Positions 20,815 to 31,984 of a stretch of DNA of 64,000 bases are shown here, one piece after another. Both the position numbers and the translations under genes were made by a program. The stretch covers positions 7,562,476 to 7,626,475 of the forward strand of contig CP092869.1 of NCBI GenBank assembly GCA_030710605.1, in the 5' to 3' direction. The notes beneath the pieces are model-generated. The model saw only the letters and a list, made by a program, of their open reading frames with translations. It searched no databases and was not told the DNA's origin. The DNA is from Cordylochernes scorpioides. Its lineage: Eukaryota; Arthropoda; Arachnida; Pseudoscorpiones; Chernetidae. Each line of letters starts with the position of its first letter. Position 1 is the first letter of the stretch.

Positions 20815-21060
20815 TATTTACAGGGTTTTGTTTCTTTAAAAAGAGAACAAATCGGCATATGGAATCACTATTCCATCCAATTAATCCTATACTCTCTTTT
20901 TCTTTATGACGGGAAATATCGTACAGGATTCTAAATTCACCTAGCATGCTCCCAAGCTATGTCTTGATAAAGGAGGCAGAAAGTGACTGAAACGTCGGGT
21001 GAAGGTATAGACTTGAATGAATCTTTTTATGCTTATCTCTTTGGTAAACTTGACGATTGA
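20815..21060 (+). repeat. Penelope-type non-coding fragment with hammerhead-like end
   Basis: TTTAAAAAGAGAACAAATCGG...CTATACTCTCTTTTTCTTTATG...CTTGATAAAGGAGGCAGAAAG...ACTGAAACGTCGGGT. The last part has TGATAAAG, a hairpin and GAAACGTC as in Penelope hammerheads but without a perfect CTGANGA box. An inverted relative lies at 55.28-55.48 kb. Confidence 0.6.
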
Positions 21061-21283
21061 AGAAAATGTGTTCTTTTATAGAAGAGTTTGTTGTAGCTGA
21101 TTAGACAGTTGTGTTAAATTTCATTTTTATGACAATATTTGTATTTTATACTATTAATTTTTTTTTAAATTATTTTTGAAGGATTCTAAATCTGCATGAA
21201 TTTACTAGCTTTTTATATACAAACAAAACAACAACAAAAAAGCCTTTATTTAGGGCCACTCGCCCTATACAGGATTCGCCAGT

Positions 21284-21680
21284 TCACAAGGGATAGGGAG
21301 AACACTGTGAGGCCTTTTTCCGGGATATAGTCTTGTGGAATCCAAATATCGCCATCGCTATATACCTATTCTTTGATATTTCATTAATCAGTGCCGGAAA
21401 TGAAGGACAAAGTTGCCCCGTTTTATCATTTAGTTTTCGTCTTTCCTCAGACAGAGCAGCACAGTCAAATATGTAATGCAACATCTCCGTTGTTATTCCT
21501 GATCCACAGAAAGTGCATTTCAGGTCTTCACGCCTCAATAAAATCAAATGGTGTTCTCTGAAAAAAATTGAAAGGGTTCTAAATTGTGCAATTAATCTGA
21601 TGATAGGAAAAGGGAGTTCCGTTAAGAAGTATTCTTCGGTGGTAAAGGTTGTATATATGAGCTTTTTATATACATGTTAT
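21284..21680 (-). pseudogene. LINE ORF2 C-terminus with (TTG)n tail
   Basis: Minus strand, open from about 21680: FPIIRLIAQFRTLSIFFREH, then KCTFCGSGITTEMLHYIFDC (C-x2-C...H-x4-C zinc finger), SEERRKLND, ending SQCSPYPL and stop. The 3' UTR is short: CCTGTATAGGGCGAGTGGCC, AATAAA near 21250, then TTGTTGTTG. Layout matches I/Jockey-type LINEs. Related to the LINE at 43.9 and 61.2 kb (similar FHK and zinc-finger segments). 5' truncated. Confidence 0.7.
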
Positions 21681-21749
21681 CGATGTATGCCATTTAAAAT
21701 TATTTCAAATTGCAAATCCCAATATTTATACCTATAAACCACGGTTTTA

Positions 21750-22020
21750 TACTTACGGCAATCATCAGTACATGGTTAGCTTCGATTTCATAACATCCTA
21801 AACATGTAGAGTTATTATATATCGGTCGAATTTGTCAAAATGGCTCAATTTGGTGATGGCATAATCCCAATTTTGACTGGGTAAATCGTATTTTACGATG
21901 AGGCATCCATTGGCGAAAAAGAAACATTCTTTCTTTAAAAGTACAGAAACGCCTTCAACAGCTCTTCCCTGTAAAGCTGATTCAGCGAAGTCAAGGCAAC
22001 AATTTCCGAAAAGATCTGTT
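21750..22020 (-). pseudogene. Unrecognised coding-like segment, copy 1
   Basis: The minus strand reads ESALQGRAVEGVSVLLKKEC, FFFANGCLIVKYDLPSQNWD, YAITKLSHFDKFDRYIIT with one frame break near 21805. It matches, residue by residue with mostly conservative changes, the plus-strand frame at 53.74-54.01 kb. A GTAAGTAT donor-like site follows in both copies. I do not recognise the family. It could be an exon of a host gene carried in a duplication, or part of an unknown element. Confidence 0.4.
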
Positions 22021-22104
22021 TGAACACATCCAATCTAGCATTAAGACATATACGTATAATTAATTACATATGCACCATCTACTATGTATATTTGCAATTC
22101 CTAA

Positions 22105-22905
22105 CCTGCAACCCCAAAACACATTATTGACTATTGACTCATCCATTGATGAGCTCTACCCATCCCCAGCAGACACCATCAACAAGCTCTACAAGCTTTA
22201 TACCCTGATATGATTGAGTGGAGATAAGAAAGAAGAAGAGACACATCCCCATCAGACACCATCAACAAGCTCTACAAGCTTGATGCCCTGATATGATTGT
22301 TTAGTGGAGATAAGAAAGAAGAGGAGACTCATCCCCAGCAGACACCATCAACAAGCACTACAAGCTTGATACCCTAATATGATTGAGTGGAGATAAGAAA
22401 GAAGAAGAGACTCATCCCTAGCAGACACCATCAACAAGCTCTACAAGCTTGATACCCTGATATGATTGAGTGGAGATAAGAAAGAAGAAGAGACACATCC
22501 CCAGCAGACACCATCAACAAGCTCTACAAATCTGATACTCTGATATGATTTAGTGAAGATTAGAAAGAAGAAGATACACATCCCCAGCAGACACCATCAA
22601 AAAGCTCTGAAAGCTTGATACCCTAATATAATTGAGTGGAGATAAGAAAGAAGAAGAGACTCATCCCCAGCAGACACCATCAACAAGATCTGAAAGCTTG
22701 ATACCCTGATATAATTGATTGGAGATAAGAAAGAAGAAGAGACTCATCCCCAGCAGACACCATCAACAAGATCTGAAAGCTTGATACCCTGATATAATTG
22801 AGTAGAGATAAGAAAGAAGAGGAGACTCATTCCCAGCAGACACCATCAACAAGCTCTACAAGATTGATACACTGATATGATTGAGTAGAGATAAGAAAGA
22901 AGACT
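22105..22905 (+). repeat. LINE C-terminus whose tail became a 84-bp minisatellite (9 copies)
   Basis: Starts as the LINE C-terminus seen at 12.3 kb (CATTATTGAC...GATGAGCTCTACCC). The last 84 bp (CAGACACCATCAACAAGCTC...TGATATGATTGAGTGGAGAT, AAGAAAGAAGAAGAGAC) then repeats nine times. The repeat includes the stop codon and the AG-rich tail. Confidence 0.85.
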
Positions 22906-23104
22906 GTATTTTCTAAAAAGATTCTGCATCCTTTTATCTTCATTTTCAAGGAAAAACGCTTCTTTCGAGCGAACATGGATAAACATTTTCAAAGAAAATA
23001 TTATAAGGACTTATTGACTTTCTTTTCTGCTTGTATTTCAAAAATATTCTATAGATAAACCATTCCCATTATCCAGTTCCGACACTCATACACTATACTG
23101 AAAG

Positions 23105-23290
23105 ATGGCAAAATTAAATAAAGTGAGGTTATCTCAGGAAGCTGTAATAACATCACCTCAGTGGCTTCCACCAAGAAACGCCGAGTGGACAAAATTTCAG
23201 CAACTTCTTTTTATCAAACTGGGAAGTCAGCGTTACGTGCCAATTTCCTGGAATGTACTTCTTGAAAAATTTTGTTTACTTATTTCCTGA
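23105..23290 (+). pseudogene. Small open frame shared with an inverted copy
   Basis: A 61-codon ATG frame, MAKLNKVRLSQEAVITSPQW..., has a counterpart on the minus strand at 53154-53363 with the first ~22 codons conserved. The copies fall out of register at a one-base difference (AAGAAACGCC against AAAAACGCC), so at least one is broken. Not recognised; probably decayed. Confidence 0.3.
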
Positions 23291-23544
23291 TACCTTGTAT
23301 GTAACTGGGTGCATAACGTTTTTAAATATATCGATACCAATTTTATCATTTTTTGAATAGAATAACTCAATTTTATTAATATTTATTCAATAAAACTCTT
23401 TTTGATTATCTCACATGGTACAGATAAAGATAATCATGGTGAGTTCTAAGAAGGGTGAATTAACGATGGGGTTTTAAATATACAGAATAACAGAATATGT
23501 AATGTGTGTAATTTAAGTAAAAATGTAATTCTACTGTCCTCAAG

Positions 23545-23735
23545 CCTAATGTACATAGTTTCCTAAATTCCAACTTATATTCCAGCCTTCAGTGTAGCAT
23601 ATATAAGCAGAATTGTCCAATACAGTATTAGAGCTCTAAAAAGCGATCTGTTGGTTTAAACTAGCAAAACTTCTGAGGAGTTCTCCACTGATGATCCAAG
23701 CCCTCGCAATATATTTTTTTATCTCTCAGTAAGAA
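23545..23735 (+). repeat. HH family copy, degenerate
   Basis: TTCTACTGTCCTCAAGCC at left, CAATACAGTATTAGAGCTCT in the middle, GCGATCTG...CTAGCAAAAC...CTCCACTGATGATCCAAG in the core. CTGATGA is kept, GAAA is lost. Confidence 0.6.
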
Positions 23736-23798
23736 CAGTAGAAAGTTTATTTAAGTTGGTAAAAGAAACATTCGTTCTTTAAAACTTTGTTTAATATA

Positions 23799-24070
23799 CA
23801 CCTATCCCCCGATTTACACGGTAGATACGTTCCTGAGAAAAACGTGTAAATCGGGGGATAGGTGTACACAGAAATAAAAATAAAATGCATTGACAGGTTA
23901 AAATATGTAGTCAGCACATAAGCTCGGGATTCCTCGTGAGATATGTACACAGCGCATGTGTTCAATCACAGTAGCATTTAGTATAGTGCGATAAAAAAAA
24001 ACTTATTTGGAAAACCGTGTAAAAAGCGAAAACGTGTAAAACAAGTACCGTGTAAATCGGGGGATAGGTG
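23799..24070. mobile_element. MITE, CACCTATCCCCCG family, copy 2
   Basis: 272 bp, TA-flanked, same ends and internal hairpin as 16267-16545. Confidence 0.85.
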
Positions 24071-24504
24071 TATTTGTAGGTTTGCGAGCGTAGGGTCACT
24101 TCCCTTTACGACTCGAAGCTTAAATTAAAAACAACCGAAGACTGTTGTTTACCGTTCGTTTATTTAAAAATATTTTTTAGAACAAAAAGCACGCGCGACC
24201 GCGCGCATGCCTGCCAGCGAGAGCAGTTTCACGCGACCGCCCGCCAGCGAGAAAAGATTTTTCTTAATTACAATGCAAATCCTTAACTATATTAACATGT
24301 TTCTATTTTATAACTATTCCACATATTTAAAATATTATTATATATTTGAAAAAAAAAAATCCAAATCCCATAATGTAATTTTATTGAGAAAAAGACTATA
24401 AATAATGATATAGAAATATCAATACAAAGCAATAACGCGTTAAATATATGTAACGAATGAAGATATTAAGACGTGAATGTTTCTTTTCACAAATAAATCA
24501 AACT

Positions 24505-24916
24505 TCTAATGTCCTTACTGCGATGAAAAATGTCCATAGTTTGCTTGAATACCATTTCTAAGATTCCACCCTTCAGTGTAGCATATAAAAGCAGAACGAT
24601 CCAATACAGTATTAGAGCTCTAAAACTGGAGGATGACCTATCTGTAAATAGGTAACTGAATGTGAGACAAACCTTATTTTGTTGTAAATGTTTCCTCTTC
24701 CCTCTCCTCTTGTTGACGTGTAAATACGGCGAATCCTGTATGGGGCGGAATGCCCGAAATAAAGGCTTTTGTTGTTGTTGTTTGTTTGTATTAGAGCTCT
24801 AAAGAGGCGGTCTGGTAGAATAAATTGGTGAAACTGCTGGGAGGGTTCACCACTAATAAGCCAATATCTTCCCAATATTTTTTCATCGCAGTAAGGACAG
24901 TAGAAGTTTGAAATAT
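24505..24916 (+). repeat. HH family copy split by a LINE tail
   Basis: 5' half to CAATACAGTATTAGAGCTCT (24620), then an insertion, then core GGCGGTCTGGTAGA...CACCACTAATAAGCC and the end AAGGACAGTAGAAG. The core has drifted (CTAATAA, GTGAAAC). Confidence 0.7.
24625..24788 (+). mobile_element. Truncated LINE 3' end with 15-bp target duplication
   Basis: Flanked by exact TATTAGAGCTCTAAA copies (24610-24624, 24789-24803). It ends GAATCCTGTATGGGGCGGAA...AAATAAAGGC, TTTTGTTGTTG and TTTGTTTG, the same 3' end as the LINE at 21.25 kb. Confidence 0.85.
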
Positions 24917-25387
24917 TTGTGAAAATAAACGTTCGCGTCTTAATGTCTTCATTCATTAGAAATATCTATGTTTGCCTTAGTCGAATTTTGTAGTCAGTAA
25001 TGTGGCTCCCATCAACTCGGCATATGTAAACTCACCAAGACAAGATGAGCTGTGCTTGAATGTAACACCTGTAAACTGAGAAGAAATAAAAAGTAAGTTT
25101 GTGGTATGTGGGGTTATAAGGCACCTATTTTGTAATAGGTAAGGTAGGTATTGTGATAAGTCAAGCCTTAAAATAGTTATTTATTGTTTTCCCAAGTATA
25201 GATGTTGTCCCAAATATGTGTAGCGTGTCTCCATTTCACATATAATTTAAGTTCAATCCCTTCTATCCGAACTTTGTTTAATTCTTTTATAGAATAAAAT
25301 GTATTAGTTAAAACGAATGCATGCATTCTTCTTTTCTTCAATCCACTTAATTGCCACATAAGTATAGAAGACCGATACAATTGGATA

Positions 25388-25444
25388 ATAGTCGATAAAC
25401 TGGCGAAACCGCTGGTATGGTTTACCATTGATGAGCTTACCCTA
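25388..25444 (+). repeat. HH family core, diverged
   Basis: GATAAACTGGCGAAACCGCTGG...CATTGATGAGCTTACC; CGAAACCGCTGG is kept, the flanking stems differ. Confidence 0.5.
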
Positions 25445-26843
25445 AATTCTATTCTTATTGAAGTAGGATCCTTTTTTAAAATATAAAATCGTGAAAAGTT
25501 TTAACAAATTTAGATTTTTTGATATTTAAATACATTCAAATTTAAATATGAATATAAAAAAATTGAAGCACGTGAAAACTTATTTCTTTTAATAAATATC
25601 ATACATATATGCATTCCCACACATGCAAGAGAATATTTATTTCGAATCAAAAAATATATATAACACTTATTACACAAATAGTTGAATGAACTCATTCGTA
25701 AAATTAAACAAAACAATAGAAATTTACAAGAGAAATAAAAAATAATAATAAAAGCGTGTAAATTAAACAAAACAGAAAAATAATTAGTAAGAAATAATAA
25801 AAAAACTACAGCGTGTAAATTAAAAACCAAAACAAAAAAACAAGAAAGAGAAACTACATTTGAGCTCTATTAGAAAAAAAAGCAGACGAAAAAAAAAAAA
25901 AAAAAGAAATTAAAAGCAGACGAGAGATATTTGCGGGCAGACGATGAGAGGGGGGGGGGCGACTCTTAGCCACTCTTAGCATTAGTGCTTGGCTGGGCAG
26001 CCGAATAGAAATAAAGCCCGACTACACTGACTACAAATTGTTTTAGCCAGTCTGGCATAGAGCCAATGGTCGATTTAGAGCTACACGACAATTGGTCCAC
26101 CCTCATCCAATCACAAGCTCTGATTTTAAGAAAATCCCCCCCCCCCCCCCCCCCCCCCCCCCCTACTCGACCTTCTTGTATGTCTCAAAAGAAACTTTCA
26201 GGGTGAAAAAGTTTTTGTTTGTTGTATTAAAGGGTTAGTTTTGGATATTGAGAATTTATTTTCTACTTTCCGTTTTTTTTCCTTTTCTTCAATAATAGGA
26301 CCATTGTTAAGTACCATTGTTGGAAGAAGTTGAAGTAAAAGAGAGCACGATATGTTGTTGAAAAGTTTCCGTTGATGGCATTTTTATCTTCTCATTAGGT
26401 TTTTTTTTTAAGAAAATTTATTATTATTAGGTAAAACACTTTCTTTTCTCGAGGAAAATGAGTGTTTATCCGGGGTGTGATATTTTCTGATCATTCTTTA
26501 AATTGATTAAGAATATACAATCCTCAACATTATTCTGATCTGAAAAGGAATAATCTAATACTAAATATACTAAGATGGCTTCTGTTATTGTAAATTAAAG
26601 TTGCTGATAGCTTGCTCCATCTATCGGAATAATAATAAATTAATCGTTGGCTTTTTTAAAATTAATTCCTGAATATATTGTGACCGCATTTGTAAACATA
26701 TTAAATTTATTAATATTAAAGGGTGATATTGTTATTTTCAATTTAGCGTCATCTATTGAAGAAATTTGGTACTAATTTTTAACGATATCTTTTTTGAAGG
26801 TCTATATTTTAAAAAGGCATATACTTCAATGAATTTAAATTAA

Positions 26844-26899
26844 AGAAGGACATGGCTCATCATTGGTGAACCCTTCCAGCGGTTTCGGCAGTTCAATCC
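26844..26899 (-). repeat. HH family core
   Basis: Minus strand ACTGCCGAAACCGCTGGAAG...CACCAATGATGAGCCATG. Confidence 0.5.
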
Positions 26900-27049
26900 T
26901 TTTCGGCAGTTGCATATTAGACTGATGATACATTAAAAAGTTTATTTGTAGGAATATGACAAGATAATCAATTCACAGATACAAATATCCACAATATTTT
27001 GCGGAAGAGCTTTGCTCGATGCAATACCTTGAAATTATATGTATGTACC

Positions 27050-27255
27050 TCTACAGACCTATAAGCTTATGTCCATAGTTCACTAAACACCCCTAAGCTG
27101 CCTTCCATAGAAAATACAGGGTATATTCCAAACCAATCCAATACAATAATAGAGCAGTCTAGAGATTAATTTGGCGAAACCGCCAAGAGGGTTCACTACT
27201 GATGAGCCAAGCCCTCTCATTCAATATATCATATCATTGCAGTAAGGTCTGTAGA
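27050..27255 (+). repeat. HH family copy, TCTACAGACCT subfamily
   Basis: Ends TCTACAGACCT / AGGTCTGTAGA, complementary to each other but different from the usual TCTACTGTCCT / AGGACAGTAGA. The core has CTGATGA, GAAA and TTGGC/GCCAA; helix AGAGGG/CCCTCT replaces GGAGGG/CCCTCC. Confidence 0.75.
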
Positions 27256-27486
27256 GATAATATTTGATGATATTTAAAAGAAACGCATTGCCAGTAAATT
27301 TATTTGTGTAAAATATTAACGATAGATGGCAATTAAATTTAATTTACAAATAACTATGTACGCATAAAAAAATAAGAGTAAATTAAGTGTTCCAATGTTT
27401 ATAAAAATCACGAAATAATTAGTCGAAAGGTTTAAGATTTTATTATTTTGCCGAGAATTCTCCTGTAGAAGGATAAAAATGTTCGA

Positions 27487-27586
27487 NNNNNNNNNNNNNN
27501 NNNNNNNNNNNNNNNNNNNNNNNNNNNNNNNNNNNNNNNNNNNNNNNNNNNNNNNNNNNNNNNNNNNNNNNNNNNNNNNNNNNNNN
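27487..27586. other. Assembly gap, 100 N
   Basis: Run of exactly 100 N, a conventional gap of unknown size. Confidence 0.99.
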
Positions 27587-27597
27587 AATCTCGGCGA

Positions 27598-27670
27598 AAT
27601 ATCAACAACAACAAAAGCTTTATTAAGACCTTTTAGTCTAATACAGATTCACCAAGAAAAAATATAGGAT
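27598..27670 (-). mobile_element. LINE 3' end fragment
   Basis: Inverted (TTG)n tail and TTTATTAAGACC...ACAGATTCACC, the pattern of the LINE tails at 21.25 and 24.75 kb. Confidence 0.5.
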
Positions 27671-27892
27671 ACATGAAGGAAAAACAGTGATAGAACTTAA
27701 TGGTAACATGATTCTATATACAGTTACAAGCGTCATCATCTCTGTCACCGTTTGCTTTTTTTTTGGAATGGCGCTCTCCTATTGGTTGGCTACGATCACG
27801 CCACCACTACGCGAGACACTTTGTTTTTGACTTTGCCCCCCACCCCCCCTCGCTTTCTGGTTTTTGTAACTATTGTGTTGGAGCGGGTCGCT

Positions 27893-28040
27893 CCTTAAAT
27901 AAATGCATATATTAGTTAATAACTAAATGGAATCCTCTCTTTCTTTTTCCCAGTAAGAGACGCCTACGGAAGCCAATAGTACATAGACAGATAAAGCACA
28001 TAGGCTATAGTTATTAACTAATATATGCATTTATTTAAGG
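27893..28040. repeat. Palindromic MITE-like element
   Basis: Perfect arms of over 30 bp: CCTTAAATAAATGCATATAT... and its inverse ...ATATATGCATTTATTTAAGG around a 75-bp centre. Confidence 0.75.
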
Positions 28041-28084
28041 CGCCAATTTATAATTGTAACAAATAGTATTTGAATAAAAACATT

Positions 28085-28126
28085 CAATCGGGTGAAACAC
28101 GGGCGTTGCCCGGGTCATTCGGCTAG
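28085..28126 (+). mobile_element. Helitron 3' terminus
   Basis: Hairpin CACGGGCGTTGCCCGGG, then TCATTCGG and CTAG (28123-28126) followed by T. It matches the 3' end of the Helitron at 42021-42957. The 5' end was not located. Confidence 0.65.
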
Positions 28127-28264
28127 TATTTATATACAGGGAAAATTAAATAAAGTCTATCAAGACTCGGCGAAATAATAAAAACCTTACAAGAAACCTT
28201 TCACCTTATGATTTCACGCTTTTTATCATATTTGCTCTAGGCAATTATATAACCTTTGATTATA

Positions 28265-28345
28265 TAACTGTCGAAACCGCTGAGAGGGTTCACCACTGAT
28301 GAGCCAGGCCCTCTCATTAATTTTTCATTACAGTAAGGGCAGTAG
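28265..28345 (+). repeat. HH family core and right end
   Basis: ACTGTCGAAACCGCTGAGAG...CCACTGATGAGCCAGGCCCT; helix TGAGAGGG/CCCTCTCA is fully paired and differs from GGGAGGG/CCCTCCC at matched positions. Ends GTAAGGGCAGTAGAA. Confidence 0.65.
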
Positions 28346-28629
28346 AAAATTGTTTTATTAAAAAAAAGAATTATTCTCGTCTATAATAGTTTCGAATTCT
28401 CGTAACAGATTGCGCGCTAATGTATCATAATATATATGCTCCATTGTTATAAGTTTGAAGTTAAATGGATATTTTGAATAGAGAAATAAAGATAAATAAT
28501 ACAAGTGTAATAAATTTGGACAAAATGGAAAAATCTTAAGAAAATAGAAAGTATTTGATATCGCCGTTCGCTTTTTTTTTTTTTTTTTTTAAGGAAACAA
28601 AAACAATTTTTTTCACACTTGGTTATCTC

Positions 28630-29812
28630 ACGTGTCTTCAATAAAAGTCACTGTAATATCTTTCAGAGTTATTGTCTGAATCCTGATATACATGTTAAAA
28701 GGTACAACTTCCTCAAGTTTTGTCCATGAGTGTGTATTGGTTATCTAGTGTGTCTTCAATAAAGGTCACTGTAATATCTTTCAGAGTTATTGTCTGAATC
28801 CCGATATACATGCTGAAAGGTACAACTTTCTTAAGTTTTGTCCATGAGTGTATATTGGTTATCTCGTGTATCTTCAATAAAAGTCACTGTAATATCTTTC
28901 AGAGTTATTGTCTGAATCTCGATATACATGCTGAAAGGTACAACTTCCTTAAGGTTTGTCCATGAGTGTTTATTGGTTATCTAGTGTGTCTTCAATAATT
29001 GTCACTGTAATATCTTTCAGAGTTATTGTCTGAATCTCGATATACATGCTTAAAGGTACAACTTCCTTAAGTTTTGTCCATGAGTGTATATTGGTTATCT
29101 CGTGTGCCTTCAATAAAGGTCACTGTAATATCTTTCAGAGTTATTGTCTGAATCTCGATATACATGCTTAAAGGTACAACTTCCTTAAGTTTTGTCCATG
29201 AGTGTATATTGGTCATCCCGTGTGTCTTCAATAAAGGTCACTGTAATATCTTTCATAGTTATTGTCTGAATCCCGATATACATGCTGGAAGGTGCAACTT
29301 CCTTAAGTTTTGTCCATGAGTGTATATTGGTTATCTAGTGTGTCTTCAATAAAGGTCACTGTAATATCTTTCAGAGTTATTGTCTGAATCCCGATATATA
29401 CATGCTAAAACGTACAACTTCCTTAAGTTTTGTCCATGAGTGTATATTGGTCATCCCGTGTGTCTTCAATAAAGGTCACTGTAATATCTTTCATAGTTAT
29501 TGTCTGAATCCCGATATACATGCTGGAAGGTGCAACTTCCTTAAGTTTTGTCCATGAGTGTATATTGGTTATCTCGTATGTCTTCAATAAATGTCACTGT
29601 AATATCTTTCAGAGTTATTGTCTCTGAAACTCGATATACATGGTAAAAGGTAAAACTTCCTTAACTTTTGTCTATGAGTGTATATTGGTTATCTCGTGTG
29701 TCTTCAATAAAGGTCACTGTAATAACTTTCAGAGGTATTGTCTGAATCCCGATATACATGGTAAAAGGTACAACTTCCTTAAGTTTTATCTATGAGTGTA
29801 TATTAAAGTGAG
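28630..29812 (+). repeat. Tandem array, 118-bp unit, ~10 copies (copy A)
   Basis: Unit TCTTCAATAAAGGTCACTGT...TATTGTCTGAATCCCGATATACATGC...CTTCCTTAAGTTTTGTCC. The 118-bp period breaks any frame between units. It opens the larger segment repeated at 34.8-40.9 kb. Confidence 0.93.
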
Positions 29813-30516
29813 CGACATGTATAAGCTGAAACTAATTATATAAAGAAATTGATCATATGTGTGGAGATCTCTTGAAAATGTATCATCGCCGAATTATACA
29901 AAGGAAAACTGAATACGGTATTTCTATCTCAACAACTCTACTCCATAGAGTGATGGTATGGAGATTAATTGAGATTTTTTCGAAAATTAATTGAAAATTT
30001 AGCAATTTGCATTTTTTTATTTGAAAAGCGAATTTCCGAACAACGAAGCTCTTCTACTGACTTAACAAATGGAGAAATACAAATTGTTAATTGAAAGTTT
30101 TCACCATTGGTGGGTCAAGCGAAACCATCTCATATATCATTGCATTAATACCTTTTGTTGTTTCCTATTCCCTTGTGTAGAGATTACACAAATTCCATGA
30201 GTTCATGCTCCTCGAGCTGTTTTATGATAAGCAGCGGCCTCTCCCAAAGGTCCTGTTTAATGCATCTAATGCACTTCATTCAGCTTACAGCTATGCCTGT
30301 GGAAGGATTGTAAAGATCCGAAAGCTTGCAAAAATTTTTCACGAATAAATAACGCCTTTCTACCGTTTATATATTTCACATTTAGACCAAAATGTGTTCT
30401 GGAGCTGCAGGTACCAAGTTACATTTCGGGGAATAGCTTCAATGGCCTGAGTTGGCCTGTTTTAAATCTTATTAGTGTTGTTTGATGCTGTCTGAGGTTC
30501 AGAGATCCTCCTGGGT

Positions 30517-31005
30517 TCACTCCACTGTATCAACTATTGGTACGTATTGGAGCGTAGGACGGGTTAAATCAAATCCTAATGGGAGGGCTCGGTCAGCAAC
30601 CTTGCCATGAACTCTCGGAGACGCATGTGGGTTTGATTGGTCGACCCCATGGAGCCAGACCATAAAGGCGGGCGCGAGGGGCCAAACAATGGCCGCTTGG
30701 TGCATGGAGAATGCATCTTTCCTTTTGGTTAGGTGACCTAGATAATGCAGCAATGGGTATGCCTTCGCATGCCGGTTTATGGACCGAAAGGTCTGGGTGG
30801 CCACTGCTCCAAAGATGCACCAACCGTGTTTAGGTAGGATCCTCCAGGTTTTGCTTAATTTTGTTTTAGCTACTGTCTCTATTTCTTTAAAAGTAAGTTT
30901 ATTATCCCGTAGCAAGGGTTCTCTTGTGCCTTTTTTTTTTGCTAGTGCATCAGCTAGCTTCATTGTCTTTAATATCAACGTGTGAGGGTATCCATTGAAG
31001 ATAAT
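30517..31005 (-). pseudogene. LINE RNase H remnant, copy A
   Basis: Minus strand: W-I-P-S-H-V-x-I-K-D-N-E-A, the end of an RNase H domain as found in I/Jockey-type LINEs, then a lysine run and PLLRDNKLTFKEIETVAKTK. The reading needs a frame change after NEA (a stop follows in the first frame). Downstream there is a long open stretch (ATQTFRSINRHAKAYPLLHY...) to about 30517. Broken. Confidence 0.55.
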
Positions 31006-31538
31006 ATTTCGATGTTTTTGAGAGTTTGGAAATAACTATTTATGTTGTAGTAAGACCTACAGTGGTGTAGTTGGGGTATTTATATGAAAATAAAACAAGT
31101 GTCAAAAATATGTGAAATTTATTCTGTATATGAAGTGACACACATATTCGATAGAATAAACCCTTTGATCAAAATTTAGGTAAATTTAGCAGGCTTCCAG
31201 GGATAAATTCAGAAAAAGGCATCTCCGTATCGTGAAACTGAATGTTATTAATGACTTACGCCATTTATCGGAATAAATATCAACTATTCGTTTATTTTTA
31301 ACTATTACAGAATTGACGTAAGCGATTAGCAACTTTCAGTTGCACGATATGAAGATGTCTTTTTTAATTCATCCAATTTATCGCAGTACAATTGCATAAG
31401 GGAAACATTCGTGCTTTTAAATCCTTTCATTTTATATATATAGATGGCGCGTTATTGCTTTGTGTTAATTTATGCCTAACTGACCTTGTCTTTATTGTTT
31501 GCGGAAGAGCATTGCTCGATGTAAATATTTGAATGTAA

Positions 31539-31755
31539 TTCTACTGTCCTATAAGCTTATGTCCATAGTTTTCTTGAAACCCATTTCTGAGATAACATCC
31601 TTCAGTGCTGCGTATATAAGCAGAATCGTCCAATACAGTATTAGAGCTCTGAGAGGCGGTCTGGTGGATTAAATTGGCGAAACCGCTGGGAGGGTTCACC
31701 ACTGATGAACCAAGCCCTCCCAATATATTTTTTCATCGCAGTAAGGACAGTAGAA
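31539..31755 (+). repeat. HH family copy, full length (217 bp)
   Basis: Ends TTCTACTGTCCT / AGGACAGTAGAA. Core: GCGGT 31656-31660, C, TGGTGGA 31662-31668, TTGGC 31674-31678, GAAA 31679-31682, ACCGC 31682-31686, GGGAGGG 31688-31694, TTCACCA 31695-31701, CTGATGA 31702-31708, then ACCAA and CCCTCCC 31715-31721. The stem II closing pair is A-C here and G-C in most copies. Confidence 0.85.
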
Positions 31756-31844
31756 GTTTGATTTATGTATAAGGCAAACATTCGTGCTTTTACATAATTT
31801 CATTTTATATGTATAAGTTTCCTTTTAAAATATTTTATTCACAA

Positions 31845-31935
31845 ATCTCTAGCTTTCAGGCTCGAAAGTCCTTCAACAGGATAAACCACAATTCTCCTGT
31901 AGATGGACTTACGTGCCCGGAATATTGAGATTTGT
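31845..31935. repeat. Small foldback, family P4
   Basis: TCACAAATCTCTAGCTTTCAGG...CTTCAACAGGATA mirrored by TCTCCTGTAGATGGAC...GGAATATTGAGATTTGTGA. Each arm has a CTGTNGA...hairpin...GAAA-like order. Confidence 0.6.
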
Positions 31936-31984
31936 GATTTCAAATTTTAAAAAAGAAATTCTTACCTTTAATTTGAGTCAAAAG

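Larger units (their letters stand above)
24985..27045 (+). repeat. Left arm of a ~2-kb inverted duplication
   Basis: Matches 46771-48790 in reverse, with scattered substitutions and small indels. The middle has A-rich runs, a G run near 25951, a C run at 26138-26163 and CCCGACTACACTGACTACAA. HH cores lie near both edges in opposite orientation (25388-25444 plus, 26844-26899 minus). No coding frame is supported. Confidence 0.8.
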
